The translations under genes and the position numbers were made by a program. Positions 26,368-34,761 of a stretch of DNA of 64,000 bases are shown piece by piece. The DNA is from CAYVOV01 sp964453525. Its GTDB lineage: Bacteria > Chloroflexota > Dehalococcoidia > Dehalococcoidales > UBA2162. The DNA is taken from NCBI GenBank assembly GCA_964453525.1, contig CAYVOV010000004.1, forward strand, positions 62,001 through 126,000, in the 5' to 3' direction. The notes below the pieces were generated by a model that saw only the letters and a program-made list of their open reading frames with translations, was not told where the DNA came from and did not search any database. Every line of letters begins with the position of its first letter. Position 1 is the stretch's first letter.

Positions 26368-26844
26368 TCAACCATCATCCAGTTCTTTGGCCACCATAGC
26401 CACCGCCTCCGGGATTGCTTTCTCCACTTCAGGGGTACATCTTTCGCTGAAGCTGGTTACATCAGCCACTTCAATAGTAAAAATAACCGTTTGTTGCGGT
26501 ATACGCTCTCCTAACTTCTCTCCCAGCTCAATAGCAGCCGCCAGGTTTATACCATGTGAAGAGCTTAAATGACGAGTGTCTTTGAACTCGTCCAGAGTGA
26601 ACCTGGATATCTCACCCGCCTGTCCGGCCTCTGTCTGAATAGCATCAACAATAATGAGCCTATCGTAGCCAATAATTTCTTCGAGCAGGCGGATACCGGA
26701 AGCAGAACTCTTGGCAAAGGTTAAGTCGGCTATATCGAACCTGGTTTTGAGCTGGTCAATGACACGCAGGCCCACACTATCATCACTGAGTATCTCATTT
26801 CCCAGTCCTAGAACCAGAGTCGTCAATCTAACCTCCTGTGCCAT
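26368..26844 (-). CDS. [NiFe]-hydrogenase maturation endopeptidase (HycI/HyaD family)
   Basis: 158 residues. It begins with the family pattern LVLGLGNEILSDDSVGLRVIDQL (nickel-sensing aspartate in the LSDD segment) and has LIIVDAIQTEAGQAGEI and SSHGINLAAAIELG later. These proteases remove the C-terminal peptide of the hydrogenase large subunit after nickel insertion. The large subunit lies 215 bp upstream on the same strand and has a 26-residue tail after its DLCLACASH motif, a fitting substrate. The gap between them is filled by a MITE-like repeat, so cotranscription is uncertain. Confidence 0.9.
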   Translation of the reverse strand: MAQEVRLTTLVLGLGNEILSDDSVGLRVIDQLKTRFDIADLTFAKSSASGIRLLEEIIGYDRLIIVDAIQTEAGQAGEISRFTLDEFKDTRHLSSSHGINLAAAIELGEKLGERIPQQTVIFTIEVADVTSFSERCTPEVEKAIPEAVAMVAKELDDG

Positions 26845-26853
26845 TGCGGGCGG

Positions 26854-27014
26854 CTTTGCCTCAAATGTCTTTCTGAGGAATCCGCCAGAGGCGGATGACG
26901 AAGAATCTCAGGGTAGGGAGTATTATAACTGCCACCCTGAGACCCTTCACGGAGTTTACACTGAGCGGAGCGAATGTGCTCAGGGTGACATGGGTTTGCG
27001 ACTTTTAGGGCAAG
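26854..27014 (-). repeat. MITE-like element between hydrogenase large subunit and protease genes
   Basis: About 161 bp, related to 5433-5568 and 53016-53175: left end CTTTGCCTCAAATGTC, internal GAAGAATCTCAGGGTAGGGAG, CACCCTGAGACCCTTC and GAGTTTACACTGAGCGGAGC, right end CGACTTTTAGGGCAAG. The ends are imperfect inverted repeats. It carries no gene. It separates two functionally linked genes of one strand. Confidence 0.8.
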
Positions 27015-27059
27015 CCCTGTTGCGGGCTGTAAAGGTTCGGGTAGCTACGGGAAACCGCA

Positions 27060-28523
27060 TCATCCCTCAGGAAATTTCTTCAGCAGTTTGCCCTTGCTAT
27101 TGTATACTTCTATCGGCAGCGGTGAAGTCCCGGAGAGGGCATGGGAAGCACAGGCAAGGCATAAGTCGTAAGGACGCCATGCCATTTCAATGCGATTGAG
27201 TAATCCTTCGGTTATTTCCACGCCCGGTTTGATGAGTGACATTGCCGCTTTTTTGACTGACATATTTACCGCAGCCGCATTATTGACAGTAGCCACAATC
27301 AGATTAGCTTTCTTAATCACTCCCCTCTCATCGGTAACATAGTGATGAGTTAAAGTGCCCCGCGGAGCTTCCACAATACCAACGCCTTCATCCGGAGTAG
27401 CCGTTGGTATGGTACGAATATTGGGGTCGGTTATTTCAGGGTCCTGGCTCAGCTCCAGCATTCTTTCGGCAGCGTAGAGGAGCTCAATAAGGCGAGCCCA
27501 GTGCATGGCCAGGGTGTGATGAACTGGCTTGCCACCGAGGGTAGAATACATCTGCTCGTAGGCTTCCTGGGCTAAAGGGGTGGCCATGCCATCAGCAGCA
27601 TTGAGTCGAGCCAGAGGCGCTACCCGAAAAACGCCGCTATCCTTGCCATCCACGAATCCATTCCAGCCGACATTTTTAAGGTAGGGGAATTTGACATAAG
27701 TCCATGGTTCCACATGTTCGGCAACGTGCTCAAGGTATTCTCGGGGGGCATATTTGGCATACTCATTACCATCCGGGTCAACTACCCTGACCTTGCCATC
27801 ATAGAAGTTGACCTTGTTATTCTCATCAACCAGACCCATGTAATAAGTGTGGTGAGTATAGGCATCGCTAACTACCATATCCACGTAGTCTTTGTTCTTG
27901 AGGACAATATCATCAAAGACTTTCAGAGACAGCTTGGCAAATTCTATTGATTCCCTGGCTATTTCCTGGACTTCTTTTAGTTCCTCTGCATTGAGTCCCT
28001 TACTGATACCACCGGGTAAACCGAACACCGGATGCACGGCTCTACCGCCGAGCATGTGGATAATTTCGTGGTTTCGCATCCGGGTCTTGATTACCTCTCC
28101 GGCTAATTCCAGCCCCACCTTTCCGATAACCCCCAGGATGTTGCGCTCGGCTACCGGAGCATCCGGACCCATAACGAAATCGGGACCGCCGAGAATGTAG
28201 AAATGGGTGGTATGGTCGGTAACATAAAAGGCACTGTAGAAAATCTCACGCAGTTTCTTGGCTGGACCCGGGGGGTCAACGTGAAAAAGGTCATCCAGTG
28301 TTTTGGTTGATGCCAGGTGGTGGGCTTCAGGACAGACACCACATATTCTCTGGGTTATCTGGGGTAGCTCTTCAGCTGGCCTCCCTTCACAAAACTTCTC
28401 GAAGCCCCTCAGTTCTGGAACCTGGAAGTAGGTATTGGCCACTTCACCATCATCATTAAGGAAAATTTCAATTTTACCATGGCCTTCCAGCCGCGTGACG
28501 GGATCAATCGTTATCTTTCTCAT
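27060..28523 (-). CDS. mvhA: [NiFe]-hydrogenase large subunit (MvhA-like, group 3)
   Basis: 487 residues. The active-site cysteine pairs are visible: RICGVCPEAH (about 60-69) and, near the end, DLCLACASH. A 26-residue tail to be removed by the maturation protease follows the histidine. It starts MRKITIDPVTRLEGHGKIEIFL, the usual N-terminus. It oxidises H2 and passes electrons through MvhG and MvhD to HdrA. The gene start overlaps the small-subunit stop by 4 bp. All four active-site ligands are cysteine codons, none is TGA. The exact group (3a or 3c) is inferred from the Hdr context. Confidence 0.92.
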   Translation of the reverse strand: MRKITIDPVTRLEGHGKIEIFLNDDGEVANTYFQVPELRGFEKFCEGRPAEELPQITQRICGVCPEAHHLASTKTLDDLFHVDPPGPAKKLREIFYSAFYVTDHTTHFYILGGPDFVMGPDAPVAERNILGVIGKVGLELAGEVIKTRMRNHEIIHMLGGRAVHPVFGLPGGISKGLNAEELKEVQEIARESIEFAKLSLKVFDDIVLKNKDYVDMVVSDAYTHHTYYMGLVDENNKVNFYDGKVRVVDPDGNEYAKYAPREYLEHVAEHVEPWTYVKFPYLKNVGWNGFVDGKDSGVFRVAPLARLNAADGMATPLAQEAYEQMYSTLGGKPVHHTLAMHWARLIELLYAAERMLELSQDPEITDPNIRTIPTATPDEGVGIVEAPRGTLTHHYVTDERGVIKKANLIVATVNNAAAVNMSVKKAAMSLIKPGVEITEGLLNRIEMAWRPYDLCLACASHALSGTSPLPIEVYNSKGKLLKKFPEG

Positions 28524-29479
28524 TTTATTATCGCTCCTCTTAGAAGTGAATCAGGCAGACTATAGCGGTAGAAAGAACCTACAGGGTCCGGAATATCATC
28601 AATGATTTTCTGGATTTCCTCGGGGTCATTGGAGTCAATTACCGAAGCCAGTGCGCTGAGGAAGTGGGCTCCCTGGTCAATAACCCCTTCCACCGGTCCG
28701 TAGCAGCCGGTACACGGCATGTTAGCCTGGGGGCAGGGGGCGCCACAACCACCCCGGGTGGCAATACCCTGACAGAGCATACCCTGCTCCAGGAGACATA
28801 TTTCCGGTTCGGGTATAATTTCATAGTTCCGGTAAATTTTTTTTATCTTTTTCACGTCCCTCTCCCGGGGGCAATCATCACACACCGCCCTGACATTATG
28901 GCTTATCACCGTCCCCTTGGGGGGCAAATTACCTTCAATCAGGGCTTCCAGAGCCAGCCAGGTCGTCTTTTCTTCCGGGGGGCAGCCCGGAATGATATAA
29001 TCTACATCCACAGTCTGAGGAAGGGTTTTAACGGTGTTCCAGAATTCAGGGATGGTAAGTTCACCTTCCGGTACCTGATAGCTGGTCTGAGGGTATATTT
29101 TTTCTTTGTTATCGGTGGACTCCGTCTCGATATAAGCCCGATCAAAAATCATCTGCTTGTTGAACAGGTTGGCCAGCCCGGGGATGCAGCCTTCATAGGC
29201 GCAAGAGCCGTAAGCAATCATCACCTTGGATTTTTCCCGGAGCATCTTGGCCATGTGCTCCTGCTCCGAGTTTCTGATTGCCCCGTTTAAGAGACAGGCA
29301 TCTATACTCTTATCGGGCATGGACTCGACATCCTTATACTTGACATCAATGGCTACCGGCCAAAAAACGATATCGGCAGCTTCAGCCAGCTTGAGGATTT
29401 TATCACCAATCTGAAGCTGAGCAATCTCACAACCACCGCAACTGGCTGCCCAGTAGAGCGCTATTTTTAGTTTACTCAT
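28520..29479 (-). CDS. mvhG: [NiFe]-hydrogenase small subunit (MvhG-like)
   Basis: 319 residues. Binds the chain of Fe-S clusters next to the large subunit. The proximal-cluster cysteines are in WAASCGGCEIAQLQIG (about 9-24), with GSCAYEGCIPG (about 97-107) and GCPPEE (about 165-170). The C-terminal half carries more cysteines (CDDCPRERDV, CQGIATRGGCGAPCPQ, CTGCYGPVEG) for two further cubane clusters. There is no twin-arginine signal, so the enzyme is cytoplasmic, as expected for group 3. It overlaps mvhD by 8 bp and mvhA by 4 bp. Confidence 0.92.
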   Translation of the reverse strand: MSKLKIALYWAASCGGCEIAQLQIGDKILKLAEAADIVFWPVAIDVKYKDVESMPDKSIDACLLNGAIRNSEQEHMAKMLREKSKVMIAYGSCAYEGCIPGLANLFNKQMIFDRAYIETESTDNKEKIYPQTSYQVPEGELTIPEFWNTVKTLPQTVDVDYIIPGCPPEEKTTWLALEALIEGNLPPKGTVISHNVRAVCDDCPRERDVKKIKKIYRNYEIIPEPEICLLEQGMLCQGIATRGGCGAPCPQANMPCTGCYGPVEGVIDQGAHFLSALASVIDSNDPEEIQKIIDDIPDPVGSFYRYSLPDSLLRGAIIK

Positions 29480-29894
29480 TGCTGCCTCCGTTCCTTCGGG
29501 AAAATGGTCCCAGTTCTCTAACCTGTTCCGTCATTTCATCGACAATTTTGGTGTAACGGTCTGCTTCTGATGCTGAAACCCACTCCAGGCGTACCCGCTC
29601 GTCTTCGACTCCCAGCTGTGCCAGCACCTTCTTGAGCAGGGTAAAACGCCGCAGTGTCTTATAGTTTCCTTCCTGGTAGTGGCAGTCGCCGGGATGACAG
29701 CCGAGGATGAGAACACCATCGGCTCCTTTCTCCAGTGCCTTAAGAACAAACATCGGCTCCACCCGGCCGCTACACATGACTCTCACTATTCTCACATTAG
29801 GGAGGTGCTTCTTTCGTGAAGTGCCGGCAAGGTCGGCGCCGGCATAAGAGCACCATTTGCACAGAATGCCTACGATTTTTGGTTCGAAGCTCAT
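29472..29894 (-). CDS. mvhD: MvhD-like [2Fe-2S] electron-transfer subunit
   Basis: 140 residues with cysteines in LCKWCSYAGAD (about 11-21), RVMCSGRVEP (about 38-47) and LGCHPGDCHYQEGN (about 79-92), the pattern of MvhD/FrhD-delta proteins. It links the hydrogenase to HdrA, carrying electrons from MvhG. Its ends overlap hdrA upstream (4 bp) and mvhG downstream (8 bp), consistent with stoichiometric cotranslation. In some methanogens this family has a selenocysteine form, but here the positions are ordinary Cys codons. Confidence 0.92.
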   Translation of the reverse strand: MSFEPKIVGILCKWCSYAGADLAGTSRKKHLPNVRIVRVMCSGRVEPMFVLKALEKGADGVLILGCHPGDCHYQEGNYKTLRRFTLLKKVLAQLGVEDERVRLEWVSASEADRYTKIVDEMTEQVRELGPFSRRNGGSNE

Positions 29895-31861
29895 ACCAAT
29901 ACCCCCTCAATTTCAGCTAGAAGTTGCTCAGTTGTAAAGTGCTTGCCAGTAATGGCGGCGCTGGGGCAGGCTGCCACACAGATGCCGCAGCCCTTACACA
30001 GCGCCGTATTGATTTCGGAGACCTTTTTCTCCTCATTAAAGGAGATGGCACTGAAGGGACAGAGGAGATTACAGATTTTGCAGCCGGAGCAGAGTTCCTC
30101 ATCGATTTCTGCGGTGGCAGCTTCAACTTCAACGCTTCCTTTAGCAATCATTGCCAGGACCCGGGCGGCAGCCGCTGAAGCCTGAGCAACAGTATCCGGT
30201 ATATCCTTGGGACCTTGAGAACAACCAATGACGAATACGCCATCGGTCGTGGTCGCTACCGGGTCCAGCTTCGGGTGTCTTTCAAGGAAGAAGCCGTCGG
30301 CACTGCGGCTGATATTGAACATCCGGGCGGTATCTTCGGCATCGGAGCGCGGCTCGATAGCTACACTCAGGACAACCATATCTACCGGTACTCTTATCAT
30401 GGTACTCAGCATGGTATCCTCGGCTACAACCACCAGCTTGCCCTGCTCCTCCTCATCTATGGCATGGTCGGTAACCTGAGCCACCTTACCCCGTATGAAT
30501 TGAACTCCTTCGTTGGAGAGACGCTCATAGAATTCTTCATATCCCTTGCCAAAGCAGCGCATGTCAATATAGAACTGGTAAACTTCAGCATTCTCAATTT
30601 TTTCCTTTATCAGGTGGGCGTACTTGAGGGAATACATACAGCAGACCCGCGAGCAGTACTCATGGTAGTTCTTATCGCGGCTACCCACGCAGTGAATAAT
30701 AGCCACGCTCTCGGGTACTGTGCCATTCTTGAGCTTTATTTCACCCTCAGTGGGTCCGGAGGCGTTACACATCCGTTCAAACTGGAGGGCGGTATATACA
30801 TCATCATAATGTCCGTAACCATATTGCGTAATTGCCGAGGGGTCGAAGGCGTCGTAACCGGTAGCCACCAGAACAGCGCCAACATCTATTTCCACTTCCT
30901 GGTCCTGCTGTTCAAAAGCGATAGCCTTTGGGCCACAGAACTTCTCACACGCCCGGCAGGTACCCTTCTGGAAATAGACGCAGTGTTCAGTGTCAATTAC
31001 CGGGACATTGGGTATAGCCTGCGGGAAGGGAGTATAGATTGCTTTCCTCTGGCTTATGCCCTCGTCGAACTCGCTGACTGTCTTCCAGGGGCACTTTTCC
31101 ACGCAGACGAGGCAGCCATTACACTTCTCTTCATCCACATACCTGGCTTTCTTCCTGATTTTAGCCTTAAAATTACCGATATAGCCGGAAAATTCTTCTA
31201 CTTCGCTGTAGGCCATCAGCTCAATATTTGGGTGCTGACTTACCGCGCTTAAGAGAGGAGTGAAGATACAGCTGGCACAGTCCAGTGTGGGGAAGGTTTT
31301 GTCGAACTGCGCCATGTGTCCACCAATACTGGGCTCTCTTTCCACCAGGTAAACCCTGTATCCGCCATTGGCTATCTCCAGGGCTGCCTGAATGCCGGCA
31401 ATACCTCCTCCCACCACCAGGGTACTGGAGGTAACCGGGACTTCCCTGATTTCCAAAGGTTCCTGGTAATAGATTCGCCTTACGGCAGCGCTGACCAGTG
31501 CTTTAGCTTTCTCGGTAGCGTCGGTGCTATCCTCGGTTACCCAGGAACAGTGCTCCCGGATGTTGGCCATTTCAAAGAGATAGGGATTCAGTCCGGCGTC
31601 CTGGACAGCCTGCCGGAAGGTGTGCTCATGCAACGTCGGTGAACAGGAAGCCACCACTACCCGATTCAGCCCCAGTTTCTTAATATCTTCCTTAATCATG
31701 TTTTGCCCGGGGTCAGAGCACATGTATATATAGTCCTTTGACAGCACTACCGAAGGCAATGTTGCAATGAAATCAGCCACCTCCTTGGTATCCACCGTTC
31801 CGGCGATATTAGTGCCGCAATGACAGATGTACACCCCAATTCTAACTTCCTTATCCTCCAT
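29891..31861 (-). CDS. hdrA: Heterodisulfide reductase subunit A-like flavoprotein
   Basis: 656 residues. Domains in order: an N-terminal cysteine domain (GVYICHCGTNIAG), an FAD-binding Rossmann motif VVGGGIAGIQAALE (about 148-161), an inserted ferredoxin with CNGCLVCVEKCPW and CRACEKFCGP, a thioredoxin-reductase-like core with CSRVCC, and two C-terminal [4Fe-4S] motifs CSGCKICNLLCPF and CKGCGICVAACPS. HdrA carries the bifurcating flavin. With the adjacent Mvh subunits it should split H2 electrons between ferredoxin and a disulfide or quinone-like acceptor through the HdrCB-like partner. 15 bp after that gene. Confidence 0.93.
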   Translation of the reverse strand: MEDKEVRIGVYICHCGTNIAGTVDTKEVADFIATLPSVVLSKDYIYMCSDPGQNMIKEDIKKLGLNRVVVASCSPTLHEHTFRQAVQDAGLNPYLFEMANIREHCSWVTEDSTDATEKAKALVSAAVRRIYYQEPLEIREVPVTSSTLVVGGGIAGIQAALEIANGGYRVYLVEREPSIGGHMAQFDKTFPTLDCASCIFTPLLSAVSQHPNIELMAYSEVEEFSGYIGNFKAKIRKKARYVDEEKCNGCLVCVEKCPWKTVSEFDEGISQRKAIYTPFPQAIPNVPVIDTEHCVYFQKGTCRACEKFCGPKAIAFEQQDQEVEIDVGAVLVATGYDAFDPSAITQYGYGHYDDVYTALQFERMCNASGPTEGEIKLKNGTVPESVAIIHCVGSRDKNYHEYCSRVCCMYSLKYAHLIKEKIENAEVYQFYIDMRCFGKGYEEFYERLSNEGVQFIRGKVAQVTDHAIDEEEQGKLVVVAEDTMLSTMIRVPVDMVVLSVAIEPRSDAEDTARMFNISRSADGFFLERHPKLDPVATTTDGVFVIGCSQGPKDIPDTVAQASAAAARVLAMIAKGSVEVEAATAEIDEELCSGCKICNLLCPFSAISFNEEKKVSEINTALCKGCGICVAACPSAAITGKHFTTEQLLAEIEGVLV

Positions 31862-31875
31862 GTTTAGACCCCCTT

Positions 31876-33021
31876 TTAGATTGCCTCTTGAACCAGCTCG
31901 GCGATTTCTTTAATATCAATGACCTCGCCCTTATCCAAGGTCACCACACTATCTTCAAAGTTAGCCATGCAATAGGGACAGGCGGCTGCCAGGATGTCAG
32001 CCCCGGTCTCAAGTGCCTGCTCCAGTCTTATATCAGAGAACCTTTCCCCCTTTTTTGTTTCCTCCCATATCCTTCCCCCTCCGCCACCACAACACAGGCC
32101 ATCTTCACGATTATTGTACATCTCAACCAGTTCCAGTCCAGGTATACTCCGCAGGACCTCCCGGGGCGCTTCATAGATATCATTATGGCGTCCCAGATAG
32201 CAGGAATCGTGATAGGTAACCTTCTTATTTAGTTCCTTGGTGAACTTTATCCGCCCGTCTTTGATAAGTTCGGCCAGGTATTGTGAGAAGTGAACTACTT
32301 CAAAGTTGCCCCCCAGACCGGGATATTCGTTCTTCAAGCTGTGGTAGCAATGCGGTGAGGTGGTAACAATCTTGGTAACGCCAGCTTCATTAAGAGCCGC
32401 AATATTGCTCTGCGCCAGACTCTGGAAAACGCTCTCATTGCCAGCTTTACGAATGCTCTCGCCGCAGCAGGATTGCTCTGAGCCCAGGATGCCAAAATCT
32501 ACCTTAGCCGCCTTTAGAATATTAACGGCAGTCCTGGCCACCCTGTTTAGACTCGGGTCATAGGCGTTATAACAGCAGGGGAAGTACAATATCTCAGTCC
32601 CTTTGGTATGCGTCTTTACATTAAGGTCTTTTGCCCAGTCCGTCCTGCTTTCTCGGTCTTCCCCTTGAGGGTTGCCCACGGCGGCAATATTCTTGGCTGA
32701 GAGCCGAAGTGAATCGGGGATACCGCCGATGCCGAATTCCGTAATGGCTCTGCGGAGAGCCTGCCAGACATCTATTATCTCCACGCCACGTGGACACCGG
32801 TCAACGCAAGCTTTACAGGTCACACATAGCCACATTGCCTCATCTTCAAAGTCGATTACACCTAGCTGTGCCTGATGCATTGCCTGGCGGACGAGGAAGC
32901 TCCTGACCGTATTCCACGGGCAGGTAGCGGTGCAGTTTCCGCACTGGTAACATAGCTTGCAGATTTCACCGCCTTCCTCTTTTGTGATATCTGCTGCTTC
33001 CCTGGATGGTGCTATTGCCAT
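31876..33021 (-). CDS. HdrD-like (HdrC+HdrB fused) iron-sulfur protein
   Basis: 381 residues. The N-terminal part is HdrC-like with two cubane motifs (CKLCYQCGNCTATCPW, CVTCKACVDRCPRG). It is followed by two CCG domains as in HdrB (SCCGESIRKAG near 184; LCCGGGGGRIW near 305), which in methanogens bind noncubane [4Fe-4S] clusters at the disulfide-reducing site. It heads the operon in front of hdrA-mvhDGA and takes the place of separate hdrB and hdrC. The physiological acceptor is not known from sequence. GGTGATTCA precedes ATG 33021. Confidence 0.88.
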   Translation of the reverse strand: MAIAPSREAADITKEEGGEICKLCYQCGNCTATCPWNTVRSFLVRQAMHQAQLGVIDFEDEAMWLCVTCKACVDRCPRGVEIIDVWQALRRAITEFGIGGIPDSLRLSAKNIAAVGNPQGEDRESRTDWAKDLNVKTHTKGTEILYFPCCYNAYDPSLNRVARTAVNILKAAKVDFGILGSEQSCCGESIRKAGNESVFQSLAQSNIAALNEAGVTKIVTTSPHCYHSLKNEYPGLGGNFEVVHFSQYLAELIKDGRIKFTKELNKKVTYHDSCYLGRHNDIYEAPREVLRSIPGLELVEMYNNREDGLCCGGGGGRIWEETKKGERFSDIRLEQALETGADILAAACPYCMANFEDSVVTLDKGEVIDIKEIAELVQEAI

Positions 33022-33711
33022 TGAATCACCTCTCTCATCTAATTAGCTTCTTTCCCCCTTCTCCATGGACAAAAATGAGAGTAGCATTGCTCTTAAGAGC
33101 AATTAAGCTACCTTCATGAGTACGTTATCTATTTTTTGCACTATCCTATCTAACTCTTTCGCCTGTTCGTTAAGTCGAGCGTTGGCTGGAGCTTCCGCAC
33201 CCGGATTCGTAGCTGCTATCATAAATTTGGCATCGGCATGCCGCTACCCGCAACGAAGGAGCTGCCTCTTTTTACCGCTGGATTGCAACTGAATTGCCAG
33301 CTACTTCCGACTGCTTCCGCAATACAACGCTTTGAGCCCAGCCTTGCTCACATAACTCTTCCAGGTTGTTAAAGCCAGTTCTGAGTCCCGGGCTTTGAAC
33401 CTATCCCTCTGCGCGGAGCCGTTGGATAACATCTGTTATCCAACGGCTGGTAGTAGCTTCTTGCATGTTGAGAATCCACTTTGTGGCATGAACCAGCACG
33501 CTTCCTTAACTACGTTGCAGCTTGGGTTCTAGTCGACTCAGGACCCTCGATAACAATTCACGCATTCGGAGAAACCAATGCATTATATCAGATAATCATG
33601 ACTCCTGGCAACCAGAGTAACACTTATAAGAATGGAGATGAGAAGGTCAAGACATCAATAGCAAGAGTCCGTCCAGCGTGATGAAACTATGATTGGCGAG
33701 CTCACATGTAC
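33022..33711. other. Upstream region of the hdr-mvh cluster: hairpin and decayed coding traces
   Basis: 690 bp without a convincing gene. The hdr-mvh promoter must lie near 33022-33110, but I cannot name its boxes. On the minus strand from about 33470 to 33105 there are coding-like fragments (for example MQEATTSRWITDVIQRL; later NARLNEQAKELDRIVQKI) broken by a frameshift and TAG codons, perhaps a decayed gene I do not recognise. A long perfect hairpin lies at 33417-33448. Confidence 0.4.
33417..33448. repeat. Perfect 15-bp inverted repeat with 2-nt spacer
   Basis: AGCCGTTGGATAACA and its exact complement are separated by TC. On the minus strand the second arm overlaps the coding-like fragment. 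It could extrude as a cruciform, act as a recombination or protein-binding site, or terminate transcription, but there is no U-tract. It is seen once in the window. Confidence 0.6.
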
Positions 33712-34698
33712 TCATGATGATATTGGTTCCAGTCCTGCTTCGAGTCTGGCGTCATTAATGTGTATTAACACAGCTTCCTCTAAGGGCAGCATAGAAAAAC
33801 CAAGGTCTTCTCTGGCTCTAGCCATACTTACTATCCATGGTATTCCTCGTCCTCGCATATCCGGCGGAGACTGGTTTCCGAATTCTATTCTGGCATCGGG
33901 GATGTATTTACGCACAACTTCGGCTACATCCTTCAAACTTGTAGGAGGACCACCGACGTTGTAGGCAGGATGCGGTGATGACGGGAGATGCAGCAGCACT
34001 CTGGTAAGTTCAGCCACGTCATCTGCAGAAGCCAGGGCGGCCTGGTTTGTACCATCCATCTCGATTGAAAAAGGTTTACCCACAGCTGCCAGCGATACCA
34101 TCTCCGAAAACCATTTATTCATTACCGGCCCCGTAGTCCTTCTTCCATGCCCATATCCGACAACCACACGCAGGCCAGTGGGCTTGATATCGTACTGCTC
34201 GGTGTATTGATGCGCCAGTATCTCAGCATATTGTTTCATTAAAGCGTATCCGCTTCCCGCATGTAACCGGTCTTCCTCGGTTACCTCCCTATCTCCATAC
34301 TCATCCTGCGGCCCGTATACACCCGCCGTACTGGCATAGACCACCCGCGATATACCCGTAAGCCTGGCAGCTTCAAAGAAATTGCACATACCGAGGGCAT
34401 TAACTCTGGTGCTGAACCGCGGATTAAATTCCGCTATACCGGGCAACTGAAAAGCCCAGTTTACCATTTTATCGATTGAGTATGTTTTTATGGCATTCAA
34501 CAGGTCTTCAAGTTCTGATATATCTCCGCGAGCGACATGAAACTTATCTTTGTGCTCCTCAATGGATTTCATTACCCAGCCTTTCACCGGAGACTGGTGA
34601 ACCATGGAGACGACGCATTCCACTGCCGGGTCTCGAAGCAGTTGTATGACAGTCTTGCCTCCGAAAAGACCGCTACCGCCGAGGACGAGTACTCTCAC
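33712..34698 (-). CDS. NAD-dependent epimerase/dehydratase (paralogue B)
   Basis: 328 residues. Extended short-chain dehydrogenase: GGSGLFGGKTVIQLL (NAD-binding) at the N-terminus, catalytic serine in YASTAGVYGP (about 121-130) and the YxxxK motif in GYALMKQYAE (about 150-159). Related to the next gene upstream along the whole length, including the C-terminus IHINDARLEAGLEPI. The pair is probably a tandem duplication with the same direction of transcription and 63 bp between them. Substrate unknown; sugar nucleotides or polyketide-like ketones are both known for the superfamily. Confidence 0.85.
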   Translation of the reverse strand: MRVLVLGGSGLFGGKTVIQLLRDPAVECVVSMVHQSPVKGWVMKSIEEHKDKFHVARGDISELEDLLNAIKTYSIDKMVNWAFQLPGIAEFNPRFSTRVNALGMCNFFEAARLTGISRVVYASTAGVYGPQDEYGDREVTEEDRLHAGSGYALMKQYAEILAHQYTEQYDIKPTGLRVVVGYGHGRRTTGPVMNKWFSEMVSLAAVGKPFSIEMDGTNQAALASADDVAELTRVLLHLPSSPHPAYNVGGPPTSLKDVAEVVRKYIPDARIEFGNQSPPDMRGRGIPWIVSMARAREDLGFSMLPLEEAVLIHINDARLEAGLEPISS

Positions 34699-34761
34699 AT
34701 TCTACCTCCCTGTTTTTTTGCACGACCGTTTTCAGTACGGTAGGATTGTGGATGAGAATAG

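Noticed and set aside
27060..31861. Possible selenocysteine in hydrogenase, MvhD or HdrA
   Set aside because: All active-site and cluster cysteines are normal Cys codons and every frame is uninterrupted.
33105..33470. In-frame TAG codons in coding-like fragments, possible pyrrolysine
   Set aside because: The fragment also needs a frameshift, matches no methylamine methyltransferase I know, and looks like decay.
33481..33681. 66-codon plus-strand open frame
   Set aside because: No ribosome site, no recognisable motif, and it overlaps coding-like traces on the other strand.
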